64,000 nt of DNA from Rhodoflexus caldus (GCF_021206925.1 NZ_JAJPRF010000001.1:62001-126000), one strand, 5' to 3'. Shown: positions 24,190-33,890, counted from the first letter of the stretch. The notes: generated by a model from the letters alone, not told the origin. Program-made: numbers and translations.

Positions 24190-27162
24190 TTAGAAGCCCA
24201 GATTCAAACCGAAAGTTACGGTACGCATGGCAGGGTACTGAGCGCCTGTCAGCTGACCACCGGTAATTTCAGGGTCAAAGCCCAAGAAGTCGGTGATGGT
24301 GAATACGTTCTGCCCTTGTACGAACATACGCAATGAAGAGATTTTAGCTTTGCTCACCAGCGTTGAAGGGAAGTTGTAAGCCAGCATAACGTTACGCAAA
24401 CGCCAGAAGTCGCCTTTCTCTAAGAAACGGGTTGTACCACGCTGCATTTCTTGTGTAGGACGCGGAATGTCTGTAATATCACCCGGACGGCGCCACTCTC
24501 TCAACAAGGCACGAGATACGTTGTCGATAAAGTAAGTAGGGTCTTCAACGTTTGTACGGTCGTTGTTGTAAACTTTATTACCCAGTACAAAGCTCCACAA
24601 GAAATTAAATTCTAAGCCTTTGAAAGAGAATGAGTTGGTAATACCGCCAAAGTAAGGTGCATCGCGCATACCAAAAATCTGACGGTCGTTAGGGCTGTAG
24701 TTTTCGGTAGTTTCGCCGTTGATATTGCGATAAACGGAGTTGCCGTTCTGAGGGTTCACACCAACGTACTCAACCAAGAAGTTGCTGTTTACAGGGAAAC
24801 CTACGCGGTTAATAACCAAGCCGCTGATAATTTCTTTTTCGCCTGCCAAATCAACGATTTTGTTGCGGTTGATGGCAAAGTTGATGTTGGTGCTCCATGT
24901 GAAATCGCCTGCTTTTACGTTTACAGTGTTCAGCGACAGTTCTACACCACGGTTGCGCATTTTACCCGCATTGCGGTTTTGGCTGGTAAAGCCTGTGGTA
25001 CGGGAAAGTTGCACCGGCAAGAACATATTGGTAGTCAGGTTGTCGTAGAACTCAATACCGCCTGAAATACGGTCATTGAACAAACCGAATTCAATACCTG
25101 CGTTAAGCATGTTCTTCTGTTCCCAACCCAAATCAGGGTTTGCCAACTGTGCCAATGTCAAGCCCGCTACACCATCATAAACGGCAGCAGCAGAGAACAA
25201 CTCACGTGAAGCAAAGTCGCCGATACCGAATGAACCGAACGCACTGGTGAAACCTGCTTGGCTACCTACTGTACCATAGCTGGCTTTCAGTTTCAGCAAT
25301 GACAGCGTGCTTTTGTCGATGCCCGACATGAAGTTTTCGTCAGACACAATCCAGCTGCCGCCCAATGACCAGAAGTTACCCCAACGCTTGTCGGCACCGA
25401 AGCGGGAAGAACCATCGCGGCGAACAGTAGCGCTTACAAAGTAGCGGTCTTTGTAACCGTAGTTGGCAGTCAGGAAGTAAGACATCAACACGCTTTCAGA
25501 GCCGTTACCGCGTACGATAGGAATAAAGTTGTTGGTAGGGCTACCTTGTGTGATACCTGCTTCGTTTTGCAGGTTGCCGGTCAGGCCAAAGCCTGTGAAA
25601 CCAAACGTACCGAAGCGATTTCGCACTACTTCTTGGAATAAACCTACGTTCAGGTTATGGTCGCCAAAGGTTTTAGCATAGTTTACGGAAGTAGTACCTG
25701 TCCAACGGGTGTTGCGGAAGAAGTTGCGGTTCAGCGAACCGTTACGGCGGTTGGCAGCCGACTGACCAACTACTGAAAAACGGCTGAAGTAAGTTGTGCT
25801 TTCCTGATTTTCATAGTCCACACCCCATGCCGTACGGGCAGAAAGACCTTGCAGGAATGGAAAGTTGTACTCGATAAATACGTTGCCTACGCCTTTAAAT
25901 TCTTTGGTTCCGCGGAAAGTTTCCAGCATTTCCTGCACAGGGTTTGGCTGACCTGAAAGGAATTGAGAGTAGCGACCGTCGGGAGTGAAAGGGGTTTCAT
26001 AAGGGTTTGCCCAACGGATAGCGTTCAAAGGAGAGGCAATACCTGAGTTAGCTTCTGTTGTGTTCTTATAGTCAGAGTAGCCTGCGGTAGTGTTCAAACC
26101 GAAGCGCAGATTGCCTGCATTGTGCTCAATATTCACGCGGCCGGTGTAACGGTCTAAGCCGGTGAAGCGCACAGTACCGGTTTGTTGGAACAGGTTGCCT
26201 GAAATGTAGAAAATGGTCTTTTCATTGCCGCCTGAAGCACTGATTTGGTGCTGTGAAGTTTTACCTACCTGAAACAGTTCTTTCTGCCAGTCGGTTTCAA
26301 TGGTGCGCAAGCGTGCAATTTCGGCAGGTGTCAAATCTTCCAGAGGAGTACCGCCCTGAAGCAGTTCGTAGTCAATTTTTTCATTGGTATTCATCAACTC
26401 CAAACGGTTGGGAGGGAAGAAAGACATACCGTACTGACCACTGTATTCAATTTTGGCAGCACCGGCCTTGCCACGGCGGGTGGTAATAACGATAACACCG
26501 TTAGAACCGCGAGAACCGTAGATAGAAGTTGCCGCTGCATCTTTCAAAACGTTTACAGACTCAAAGTCGGCAGGGTTGAGTGTAGCGAAGTTCTGTGCAG
26601 AAATTTGCACACCGTCCACAATGTACAGCGGTTCGTTGGTACCGTTGATAGAACCTACACCACGGATACGAACGGCAGCAGGTGCGCCGGGCTGACCTGA
26701 GTTAGCCTGCACAAGCAAGCCCGGAGCCTGACCTTGCAACATCTGGTCAAAAGAACCCAGAGGAACGGCGCGAATAACTTCCGCTTTCACAATGGCAGCA
26801 GAGCCGGCCAGCGCTTTCTTTTCTTGTTGGCCGTAACCGGTTACAACTACCTCTTGCAGAGTTTTGGTATCCGGCATCAGCGCAACGTCAATAGTTGTGC
26901 GCGTGCCAATTTCCACCTCTTGCGAAACAAATCCTACAAAGCTGAAAACCAAGGTTTTGGCATTCGCCGGTACATTGATGCGGTATTTACCGTCCGCATC
27001 GGTTGTTGCTCCTGAGTTTGTTCCTTTAATCAGGATGGATACGCCCGGAAGAGGCACTTTCTCTGTACCGTCGGTAACAGTACCGGAAATTTGTCTGTCC
27101 TGGGCAAATGCTGCAAATCCTGTGAGCAGCATTACCACATACAGCAGTAAGTTTTTTTTCAT
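24190..27162 (-). CDS. SusC/RagA-family TonB-linked outer-membrane channel
   Basis: A 990-residue TonB-dependent importer. The signal peptide (about 1-20) is followed by a carboxypeptidase-regulatory-like beta domain (ISGTVTDG...LVFSFVGFVSQEVEIG), a TonB-box-like TLQEVVVTGYG near 107-117, the plug with LYIVDGVQI, and the SusC hallmark SIYGSRGSNGVIVITTRRG. The barrel ends in an aromatic residue (FGLNLGF), as expected for BAM-assembled proteins. There is no long N-terminal STN domain, so it lacks the usual sigma-regulator link. A good Bacteroidota promoter and a CRP-like palindrome lie upstream. Confidence 0.97.
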   Translation of the reverse strand: MKKNLLLYVVMLLTGFAAFAQDRQISGTVTDGTEKVPLPGVSILIKGTNSGATTDADGKYRINVPANAKTLVFSFVGFVSQEVEIGTRTTIDVALMPDTKTLQEVVVTGYGQQEKKALAGSAAIVKAEVIRAVPLGSFDQMLQGQAPGLLVQANSGQPGAPAAVRIRGVGSINGTNEPLYIVDGVQISAQNFATLNPADFESVNVLKDAAATSIYGSRGSNGVIVITTRRGKAGAAKIEYSGQYGMSFFPPNRLELMNTNEKIDYELLQGGTPLEDLTPAEIARLRTIETDWQKELFQVGKTSQHQISASGGNEKTIFYISGNLFQQTGTVRFTGLDRYTGRVNIEHNAGNLRFGLNTTAGYSDYKNTTEANSGIASPLNAIRWANPYETPFTPDGRYSQFLSGQPNPVQEMLETFRGTKEFKGVGNVFIEYNFPFLQGLSARTAWGVDYENQESTTYFSRFSVVGQSAANRRNGSLNRNFFRNTRWTGTTSVNYAKTFGDHNLNVGLFQEVVRNRFGTFGFTGFGLTGNLQNEAGITQGSPTNNFIPIVRGNGSESVLMSYFLTANYGYKDRYFVSATVRRDGSSRFGADKRWGNFWSLGGSWIVSDENFMSGIDKSTLSLLKLKASYGTVGSQAGFTSAFGSFGIGDFASRELFSAAAVYDGVAGLTLAQLANPDLGWEQKNMLNAGIEFGLFNDRISGGIEFYDNLTTNMFLPVQLSRTTGFTSQNRNAGKMRNRGVELSLNTVNVKAGDFTWSTNINFAINRNKIVDLAGEKEIISGLVINRVGFPVNSNFLVEYVGVNPQNGNSVYRNINGETTENYSPNDRQIFGMRDAPYFGGITNSFSFKGLEFNFLWSFVLGNKVYNNDRTNVEDPTYFIDNVSRALLREWRRPGDITDIPRPTQEMQRGTTRFLEKGDFWRLRNVMLAYNFPSTLVSKAKISSLRMFVQGQNVFTITDFLGFDPEITGGQLTGAQYPAMRTVTFGLNLGF

Positions 27163-27202
27163 TGCAATTGATTTTAAATTATTGTTAAATCACAACCACC
27201 CG

Positions 27203-27234
27203 CAATTTTAAGGATTTAAATTTTACAGTTCAAA
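27203..27234 (-). promoter_or_regulatory. susC promoter
   Basis: On the minus strand, TTTG (27234-27231), a 20-base spacer and TAAAATTG (27210-27203) fit the Bacteroidota consensus TTTG-N19-21-TAnnTTTG with one mismatch. Transcription would start about 35 bases before the susC ATG. Confidence 0.6.
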
Positions 27235-27239
27235 AAAGA

Positions 27240-27255
27240 TGTGTTAATTAACACA
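27240..27255. promoter_or_regulatory. Perfect 16-bp palindrome, CRP/FNR-like operator
   Basis: TGTGTTAATTAACACA is a perfect inverted repeat. It sits 5 bases upstream of the susC TTTG box, centred about 48 bases before the inferred start point, which is a typical activator position. Its TGTG-N8-CACA outline has the layout of CRP-family sites. It also lies between the divergent susC and dipeptidase genes and could serve both. A related sequence occurs at 30618-30634. Confidence 0.6.
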
Positions 27256-27330
27256 GCATAAGCCAAGTTGTTGCCCGATTTGTCAAAAAAACGACTTTAT
27301 ATTGCATACTCATCTATTTGCCGTGTACGT

Positions 27331-28317
27331 ATGATACCTGTTGCCGATACCCATTGCGACTTACTGAGCTACCTGCAAAACGTGGCCAATGCCTCCCCTC
27401 TCTCCGACGAGTCGCGATGCAGCTTGCCTTTATTGGAACAAGGAGGCATTGTTTTGCAAACCACCGCTGTTTTTACCGTAACCAAACCCGGAAGTACCTA
27501 TTTGGCAGCGGGACAGGTAGAAAAATTAACCGACTTACTGCAAAACTATCCTGAAAGGGTATATGCCCTGTTGCAAACTGAGCAACTTCCCGATGTGCCT
27601 TTTACAGGAAAAACAGCCTTGTTGCCCGCCATTGAAAACGCCTCCGGTTTGTGCGAAGAGCACGAACCGCTCAATAAATGCTTTGAAAGGTTAGACAAAA
27701 TGCGGCAGCAACTGGGACGCATTTTTTACATCAGTCTTACACATCATACAGAAAACCGTTTTGGCGGCGGAAATCAAACCAATATCGGCCTGAAAGATGA
27801 CGGCAGAAAACTGTTAGACTACTTGGCGCGCCAACCGATTGCCATTGATTTTTCGCATACAAGCGATGCCCTTGCAAACGATATTCTGTTACACATAGAC
27901 AAGCACCAACTGCCCTTGCAGGTAATTGCCAGCCATTCCAATTTCAGGGCGTTGCACAATCACCCGCGCAACCTGCCCGACGATATTGCCAAAGAAATCA
28001 TTCGCAGAAACGGCATCATCGGGCTGACGTGGCTAAAAGCTTATCTGGGAGATAATCCGCTCAACTTGTTTGAACACCTCCGCTACGGAATAGGCATGGG
28101 TGCCGAGCATCAGATGGTGTGCGGTGCCGATTTGTTTTATTACCTGCCCGAACATTTTCCGCAAGGTGTATTTTTTGACCGATATTCTAACGCGAGTCAT
28201 TATAGAACGCTAATTGCAGACTTAGCAGCGCAAGGGCTGCCCGAAAGCACGCAGAAGGGTTTTCTACATCGCAATTTGCTGCATTTTTTGCAACGACTGT
28301 GGCAAAACAACAGCTGA
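27331..28317 (+). CDS. M19-family membrane-dipeptidase-like peptidase
   Basis: About 328 residues of the renal dipeptidase family, which hydrolyses dipeptides using a two-zinc TIM barrel. Metal-ligand motifs are visible: ADTHCDLLSYL at the very N terminus (His8, Asp10), then a central Glu in PAIENASGL, SLTHHTENRFG, and IASHSNFRALHNHPRNL. IDFSHTSD lies between them. No signal peptide is evident, so it is probably cytoplasmic. The ATG at 27331 is chosen because it places the metal motif at the N terminus as in the family; a TTG 63 bases upstream would add an unrelated tail. It is divergent from susC. Confidence 0.85.
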   Translation: MIPVADTHCDLLSYLQNVANASPLSDESRCSLPLLEQGGIVLQTTAVFTVTKPGSTYLAAGQVEKLTDLLQNYPERVYALLQTEQLPDVPFTGKTALLPAIENASGLCEEHEPLNKCFERLDKMRQQLGRIFYISLTHHTENRFGGGNQTNIGLKDDGRKLLDYLARQPIAIDFSHTSDALANDILLHIDKHQLPLQVIASHSNFRALHNHPRNLPDDIAKEIIRRNGIIGLTWLKAYLGDNPLNLFEHLRYGIGMGAEHQMVCGADLFYYLPEHFPQGVFFDRYSNASHYRTLIADLAAQGLPESTQKGFLHRNLLHFLQRLWQNNS

Positions 28318-28448
28318 CAGATTGCATAAAACACACGTAAAAGCATATTTCCGACACGGATATTACATCGGCGAATCTAACAAAGTAAAACTTTGATTCA
28401 ATAGGATGGCAGATTGTGCGTTGTTACAAGCAATAATCCCGACATCCT

Positions 28449-29984
28449 ATGGAGCAATACTATTCCGCAATTGCACGGCGATTGATTTACCCCGCTATCT
28501 GTCTGTTGTTCTTTACTTCTACTGCTAATGCCCAGCAACACTCCATTCAGGAGATTCTGGTGTTGTTGGAGCGCGGTCAGTTTTCTTCCGCGAGCCACAT
28601 GTTGCAGGCCAACCTCCAATCCGACCCCTCCGATTCGGAATCGCGCATTCTGTTGGGGTCGCTCATGGAGCACAACGGCCTTCGGATGGAAGCCATCCGA
28701 TTGTGGCAAAAAGGATTGCAAAACAATGAAAGCGATTACCCTTTGCTGATGTCCATAGGCGAAAGCTACCTGAATGAAGCCGAAATACAATTACAGGAAG
28801 ACACTACGCCAAGTTCGCTCCTGCCTGTCAGTACCCCGACAACGGATTACGCTGCCTATCTGGATTCGGCAATAGCACATTTTCAGCAAGCAGCCGCTTA
28901 TTACCCTCACGAGGCCGACCCTTTGCATTTTCTGGCAAATGCCTATCAAATAAAAGGCGACTATGAACAGGCTTTGTATTATGCCAATCTTTTGGCGAGG
29001 ATTTTTCCTTCCGATGAAAAAAATCATACACTGGCAGGGCTACTGCTGATGCAGGCCGGTGATTATGAACAGGCAAAAAACGCACTTCAAACAAGCCTTT
29101 CGCTGAACCCCCGATATACCGCCGCCCTGAAAGGACTGGCAGAACTGATGTTGTTCTACGACCGCGCGGAAGATGCGGCCTTATTTATGCGGCAGGCAGC
29201 CTTTTATGATTTTATTCCGTCGTTTGTGCGCTTGTCTTTCCATGATAACAATTATGAAATTTATTCAAACCTGACAACTGCTGCCGGAACAGAAAACGAA
29301 GATGAGTTGCGCAGAATTTTCCTTTCATTATTAGACGACAAATCCGATGAGAGCACGCAATGGATGGCACTCATGTTTTGGCATCAGTTAGTGCCTGCCG
29401 ACTTGGACGAAATCGGCTGGGATGATTTTGCCCAACGCGGCATGGAAAGCCAACGCCTGATTATGGAAATGGCACAGCGTACCGAAAACTGGGTGTTGCT
29501 TGGCAGACTTTGTAAAAAAATGGTGGCACTGAACATTCCCGGCACATTTGAACTGCTGACTACGCTGTTGCCCAAAGACAAAATGATGGATTCGCCGCTC
29601 CGCATTGCCTACTGTTTGGCAGCCTTGGGAAATGAACTTGCCATTCCCTACCTCATCCGCGAGTTGCAATACGATGACACCGAAGACGACAACGACGGCT
29701 ATCATTTCAGCAAAGAAGGCAGACAGGCAGCCCGCCAGCGTGCTATTTTAGCACTGTCTTACTTCAATACTGCCACCGCCATTGAAACGCTGCAAAAAGG
29801 TCTGCAAAACAGCGAAATCAAACCATATTGCGCCGCTGCCCTGTACCGGCTGACCATGGAGGAACAATATCTTGAACCGCTGCGCCAAATGGCCTATCGC
29901 AGCGAAAAAGACCTTGAAATTGCACATTTTCTGCGCTTTATCGGTACACGCGAAGCAGACCAAATTGCGAAGCTGATGGAATAG
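28449..29984 (+). CDS. Secreted TPR protein with C-terminal HEAT-like repeats
   Basis: A 511-residue protein with a signal peptide (MEQYYSAIARRLIYPAICLL..., cleavage after about residue 28, NAQQ). Residues about 35-250 contain TPR-like pairs, for example YEQALYYANLLARIFPSDEK and YEQAKNALQTSLSLNPRYTA. The C-terminal third has alternating helices with ARQRAILALSYFNTATAIET and IKPYCAAALYRLTMEEQY, resembling HEAT repeats. It is probably a periplasmic scaffold. It is followed after 26 bases by the Nudix gene on the same strand. No catalytic residues are seen and the function is unknown. Confidence 0.8.
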   Translation: MEQYYSAIARRLIYPAICLLFFTSTANAQQHSIQEILVLLERGQFSSASHMLQANLQSDPSDSESRILLGSLMEHNGLRMEAIRLWQKGLQNNESDYPLLMSIGESYLNEAEIQLQEDTTPSSLLPVSTPTTDYAAYLDSAIAHFQQAAAYYPHEADPLHFLANAYQIKGDYEQALYYANLLARIFPSDEKNHTLAGLLLMQAGDYEQAKNALQTSLSLNPRYTAALKGLAELMLFYDRAEDAALFMRQAAFYDFIPSFVRLSFHDNNYEIYSNLTTAAGTENEDELRRIFLSLLDDKSDESTQWMALMFWHQLVPADLDEIGWDDFAQRGMESQRLIMEMAQRTENWVLLGRLCKKMVALNIPGTFELLTTLLPKDKMMDSPLRIAYCLAALGNELAIPYLIRELQYDDTEDDNDGYHFSKEGRQAARQRAILALSYFNTATAIETLQKGLQNSEIKPYCAAALYRLTMEEQYLEPLRQMAYRSEKDLEIAHFLRFIGTREADQIAKLME

Positions 29985-30010
29985 CGCCAAAAAGGATGTA
30001 TTTTTAGGGC

Positions 30011-30601
30011 ATGTTAGCTGCAAAAATATCACAGGCGCTGAACGACTACCTGCACCGGCAGCCGCCCATGCGCTGGAAAATCCCCGAACATCCCGCACCG
30101 CGCATTGCTTCCGTACTAATTGCACTTTTTCAGGAAGGTGGCGAGTGGCACCTTCCTTTTATATTGCGCAATACCTACAAAGGCGTACACAGCGGTCAGG
30201 TTGCTTTCCCCGGCGGCAGGTACGATATGACCGACGAAGACTTGATTGCCACAGCCCTCCGCGAAACACAGGAAGAAATCGGAGTGTGCGTCGGCCGTTC
30301 GCAGGTGGTAGGCAGACTGCACGAACTTTACATCCCTCCCAGCCACACAATTGTACACCCGATAGTAGCCGTATTGCCCGAACCGCCCGTGTTCAACCAT
30401 GACCCGCGCGAAGTGGCAGAAGTTTTTACCTTGCCTGTCTCCTACTTTAAAAGACCCGACATCAGAGGCGTTCGCGAAGTGATGCTGCCCAACGGCAACA
30501 GCATGCCGTTTACTACTTTCCGCGTAGCCGAAAAAGAAATATGGGGTGCAACAGCCCGTATGCTCACCGAATTTTTGGAGGCCGTCCAACCCGTTCTGTG
30601 A
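30011..30601 (+). CDS. Nudix hydrolase, NudL/CoA-pyrophosphatase type
   Basis: A 196-residue Nudix enzyme. The region RNTYKGVHSGQVAFPGGRYD followed by LIATALRETQEEIGV carries the Nudix helix (REtxEE core). The preceding KGVHSGQVAFPGG matches the extra UPF0035 signature of enzymes that hydrolyse coenzyme A to phosphopantetheine and 3',5'-ADP. It lies just after the TPR/HEAT gene, probably in one transcript. The subgroup assignment is from the extra motif and not from a full alignment. Confidence 0.85.
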   Translation: MLAAKISQALNDYLHRQPPMRWKIPEHPAPRIASVLIALFQEGGEWHLPFILRNTYKGVHSGQVAFPGGRYDMTDEDLIATALRETQEEIGVCVGRSQVVGRLHELYIPPSHTIVHPIVAVLPEPPVFNHDPREVAEVFTLPVSYFKRPDIRGVREVMLPNGNSMPFTTFRVAEKEIWGATARMLTEFLEAVQPVL

Positions 30602-30617
30602 ACATATTGGCCGGAAG

Positions 30618-30634
30618 ACGTGTTAATTAAACGT
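30618..30634. promoter_or_regulatory. Degenerate relative of the susC palindrome before the RND gene
   Basis: ACGTGTTAATTAAACGT shares the GTGTTAATTAA core with the perfect palindrome at 27240-27255. It is centred about 40 bases before a plausible start point set by TATCTTTA (30653-30660). Function is inferred only from similarity and position. Confidence 0.35.
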
Positions 30635-30730
30635 TATATTCCGTAAAATGGTTATCTTTACAACGGCACATGCCGCATATCAACTACAACCGCCGTCATT
30701 GTATTTCCCGTACCTCATTTTTTCTGATTT

Positions 30731-33700
30731 ATGAGTCTTTCAACTGTCAGTATCAGAAGGCCTGTTCTGACTGTCGTGCTTAACTTGGCAATCGTTATTT
30801 TCGGCATCATCGGTTTCCGCTACCTCGGCGTGCGCGAGTATCCGAATGTGGAAACACCTGTGGTTTCCGTATTTACCTCATTTACAGGCGCTAACGCGGA
30901 GGTTATAGAATCGCAGATTACCGAACCGCTGGAAGAAGCCATTAACGGCATCCCGGGCATTGCCTCTATCACCTCCACCAGCAGCGACGGTCGCAGCAGC
31001 ATCAACATTGAATTTGATTTGGAAACCAATATAGATGAAGCAGCTAACGACGTGCGCGACAAAGTTTCCGGTGCGGTTTCGCGTTTGCCCGCCGAGTGCG
31101 ACCCGCCGGTAGTTGCCAAAGCCGATGCCAACGGCAGTTTCATCATCAGCCTCTATGCGCAAAGCGACAAACGAAGCACGTTAGAAATTACGGCCATTGG
31201 CGAAAAACTCATCAAAGAACGTCTGCAAACCATTCCGGGCGTATCGGGCATCCGCGTATGGGGCGAAAAAAAATATGCCATGCGCCTCATTATCGACGTG
31301 GATAAACTGGCCGCCTATCAACTGACCCCGCTGGATGTACGTCAGGCACTCCTCCGCGAAAATGTGGAGTTGCCATCGGGAAGAATTGAAGGCAACAATA
31401 CAGAACTCACCGTAAAAACATTCGGACGGTTGGTATCGGAAGATGACTTCAACAATTTAGTCATTAAGCAAACCGGAGAAAAGGTAGTAACCTTTGCCGA
31501 TATAGGTAAAGCCAAACTGACTGCGGAAAACGAAAAAACCATCTTCCGCCGCGACGGGCGCTACATGGTCGGCTATGCCATAGAACCGCAGCCCGGCGCC
31601 AATCAAATTGCCATCAGCGATGAGTTCTACAAGCGATTGGAGCAAATTCGCCGCGACCTGCCCGAAGACATAGACGTTTCCGTAGGTTTTGACGACACCA
31701 AATATATCCGCGCTTCTATCGCCGAGGTGCAGGAAAGCGTTTATATAGCCTTCGCATTGGTTGCGGGTATTATCTTCCTGTTTCTGCGCGACTGGCGCAC
31801 AACCGTCATTCCGCTGGTTGCCATCCCTGTTTCCCTGATTGGTGCGTTCTTCATCATGTATGTGGCAGGGTTCACCATCAACGTACTGACCATGTTGGGC
31901 ATTGTGCTTGCCATCGGTTTGGTAGTAGACGATGCGATTGTGGTATTGGAAAATATTTACGCCAAAATAGAAGAAGGCATGACACCGATGGAAGCAGGTT
32001 TTAAAGGCGCCGAAGAAATATTCTTTGCCGTTATCTCCACAACCATCGCGCTGGCTGCCGTATTTATGCCGGTAATATTTCTGCAAGGCATCACCGGTAA
32101 ATTATTCAAAGAGTTTGGCGTAGTAATCGCCGGTTCGGTAATTATCTCATCATTTGTTGCCCTTACGCTGACAACGATGATGTCGTCTCGCCTGCTCAAA
32201 CGCCGCGTGAAACACAATTGGTTCTACAACAGCACAGAAGGCTTTTTCGTATGGCTGAACAGGCAGTATGAACAGTCGCTGGAAAGTTTCATGCGCGTGA
32301 AATGGCTGGCGTTTCCGATTATTGCCCTTGCCATTGGTCTAATGGTGGTCATATTCAAAAGTTTGCCACAAGAACTTGCACCGTTGGAAGACCGCTCGAG
32401 CATCCGCATTTCCATTACAGGCCCCGAGGGTTCTTCTTTTGAGTTCATGGACAGCTATATGGTGAAGTTGTTGGACACCTTGAAAAAAAATGTGCCGGAA
32501 GCCAACGCCGTAATTGGCATTACATCTCCGCCATTTATGTCGGGTGCAGCCAACACAGGCATGTCGCGACTGGAACTTTCCGAGCCTACGCAGCGCAAAC
32601 GCAGCCAGCAGGAAATAGCCGACATGCTCAATAAAAAACTACGCGGCCTGAGTGAGGCTCGCGCCATCGCCACCCAATCTCCTACTATCGGCAACAGGCG
32701 CTCCGGCCAACCCGTGCAATTTGTAATTCAAGCCCCAACATTGGAAAAATTGCGCGAAGTACTGCCCAAATTTCTTGCCGAAGCACAAGCAGACCCCACA
32801 CTTACGACAGTGGATGTAAACCTGAAATTCACTAAGCCGGAAATCAGGCTCAGCATAGACCGCGACAAAGCCAATACAATGGGTGTAAACGTATTGGACA
32901 TTGCCCAAACGCTGCAATTAGGCTTCAGCGGTATGCGCTTCGGCTATTTTATTATGAACGGCAAGCAATATCAGGTGATTGGCGAAATGAGCCGCGGCGA
33001 CCGCAACGAACCCTTAGACCTTCGCTCGCTCTACGTAAAGAACAGAAACGGCAACCTGATTCAATTGGACAATCTGGTAACGCTCAAAGAAGAAAGCAGC
33101 CCTCCGGCTTTGCTGCGCTACAACCGATTCGTGTCGGCCACCGTATCGGCAACACCTGCCCCCGGCAAAACCATCGGCGACGGTCTGGATGCCATGTATG
33201 CCATTGCCGACCGAGTATTGGATGAGTCGTTTACCACTGCACTGGCAGGACAGTCCAAAGAGTTTAAGGAAAGTTCTTCAAGTTTGTTGTTTGCGTTCGG
33301 GCTTGCGCTGGTGCTTATCTACTTAGTGCTGGCAGGACAATTTGAGAGTTTCCGCGACCCGCTCATCATCATGTTCACCGTGCCGCTGGCACTTGCCGGA
33401 GCATTGCTTTCGCTGTGGTATTTCAAACAAACGCTTAATATATTCAGCCAAATCGGGATGATTATGCTCATTGGTCTGGTAACAAAAAATGCCATCTTGA
33501 TTGTGGAGTTTGCCAACCAGAAAAAAGAGCAGGGCTTAAACAAGTTGGAAGCGGTTAAACAAGCCGCCGAGCAGCGTTTTCGCCCCATTCTGATGACGGC
33601 ACTTTCCACCATTTTGGGTACGTTGCCCATTGCGCTGGCATTGGGTGCAGGTGCAGAAAGCCGCGTTTCCATGGGCATTGCTGTTATCGGCGGTATGATG

Positions 33701-33820
33701 ATTGCCACAGGGCTGACCCTCTACATCATCCCCGCCATCTATGCTTTCTTCTCTAAGGAAACTTCCAATACAGAACAGAAGCAGGTTCAGCAAGAACCCG
33801 AAGAATTGGCCGTTGGATAG
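30731..33820 (+). CDS. RND-family efflux pump inner-membrane subunit
   Basis: A 1029-residue HAE-type permease that exports drugs, lipids or other hydrophobic compounds using the proton gradient. It shows the usual internal duplication: a transmembrane helix at the N terminus (RRPVLTVVLNLAIVIFGII), a large porter loop, then a bundle of helices with the proton-relay motif GLVVDDAIVVLENIYA in helix 4, and a second half starting near residue 515. ATPAPGKTIGDGLDAM and LVLAGQFESFRDPLIIM are also typical. No membrane-fusion or TolC-type gene is adjacent, so it must use partners encoded elsewhere or act alone. It is followed by a terminator. Confidence 0.95.
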   Translation: MSLSTVSIRRPVLTVVLNLAIVIFGIIGFRYLGVREYPNVETPVVSVFTSFTGANAEVIESQITEPLEEAINGIPGIASITSTSSDGRSSINIEFDLETNIDEAANDVRDKVSGAVSRLPAECDPPVVAKADANGSFIISLYAQSDKRSTLEITAIGEKLIKERLQTIPGVSGIRVWGEKKYAMRLIIDVDKLAAYQLTPLDVRQALLRENVELPSGRIEGNNTELTVKTFGRLVSEDDFNNLVIKQTGEKVVTFADIGKAKLTAENEKTIFRRDGRYMVGYAIEPQPGANQIAISDEFYKRLEQIRRDLPEDIDVSVGFDDTKYIRASIAEVQESVYIAFALVAGIIFLFLRDWRTTVIPLVAIPVSLIGAFFIMYVAGFTINVLTMLGIVLAIGLVVDDAIVVLENIYAKIEEGMTPMEAGFKGAEEIFFAVISTTIALAAVFMPVIFLQGITGKLFKEFGVVIAGSVIISSFVALTLTTMMSSRLLKRRVKHNWFYNSTEGFFVWLNRQYEQSLESFMRVKWLAFPIIALAIGLMVVIFKSLPQELAPLEDRSSIRISITGPEGSSFEFMDSYMVKLLDTLKKNVPEANAVIGITSPPFMSGAANTGMSRLELSEPTQRKRSQQEIADMLNKKLRGLSEARAIATQSPTIGNRRSGQPVQFVIQAPTLEKLREVLPKFLAEAQADPTLTTVDVNLKFTKPEIRLSIDRDKANTMGVNVLDIAQTLQLGFSGMRFGYFIMNGKQYQVIGEMSRGDRNEPLDLRSLYVKNRNGNLIQLDNLVTLKEESSPPALLRYNRFVSATVSATPAPGKTIGDGLDAMYAIADRVLDESFTTALAGQSKEFKESSSSLLFAFGLALVLIYLVLAGQFESFRDPLIIMFTVPLALAGALLSLWYFKQTLNIFSQIGMIMLIGLVTKNAILIVEFANQKKEQGLNKLEAVKQAAEQRFRPILMTALSTILGTLPIALALGAGAESRVSMGIAVIGGMMIATGLTLYIIPAIYAFFSKETSNTEQKQVQQEPEELAVG

Positions 33821-33830
33821 TTTCACGCAC

Positions 33831-33870
33831 AAAAAAATCCCGACCGGTTTTGTAATCGGTCGGGATTTTT
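33831..33870. terminator. Two-way terminator after the RND gene
   Basis: AAAAATCCCGACCG pairs with CGGTCGGGATTTTT, flanked by A and T tracts. It lies between convergent genes, 11 bases after the RND stop and 21 bases from the end of the minus-strand gene. Confidence 0.9.
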
Positions 33871-33890
33871 ATTTTCGGCATTCAGCAAGC

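Noticed and set aside
22724-27162. The susCD locus as part of a full polysaccharide utilisation locus
   Set aside because: No glycoside hydrolase, lyase or sigma/anti-sigma gene adjoins it, so only the transport pair is supported.
27240-27255. Palindrome TGTGTTAATTAACACA as a terminator stem
   Set aside because: It is A/T-rich, has no loop and no T run, and lies upstream of a promoter, so an operator is more likely.
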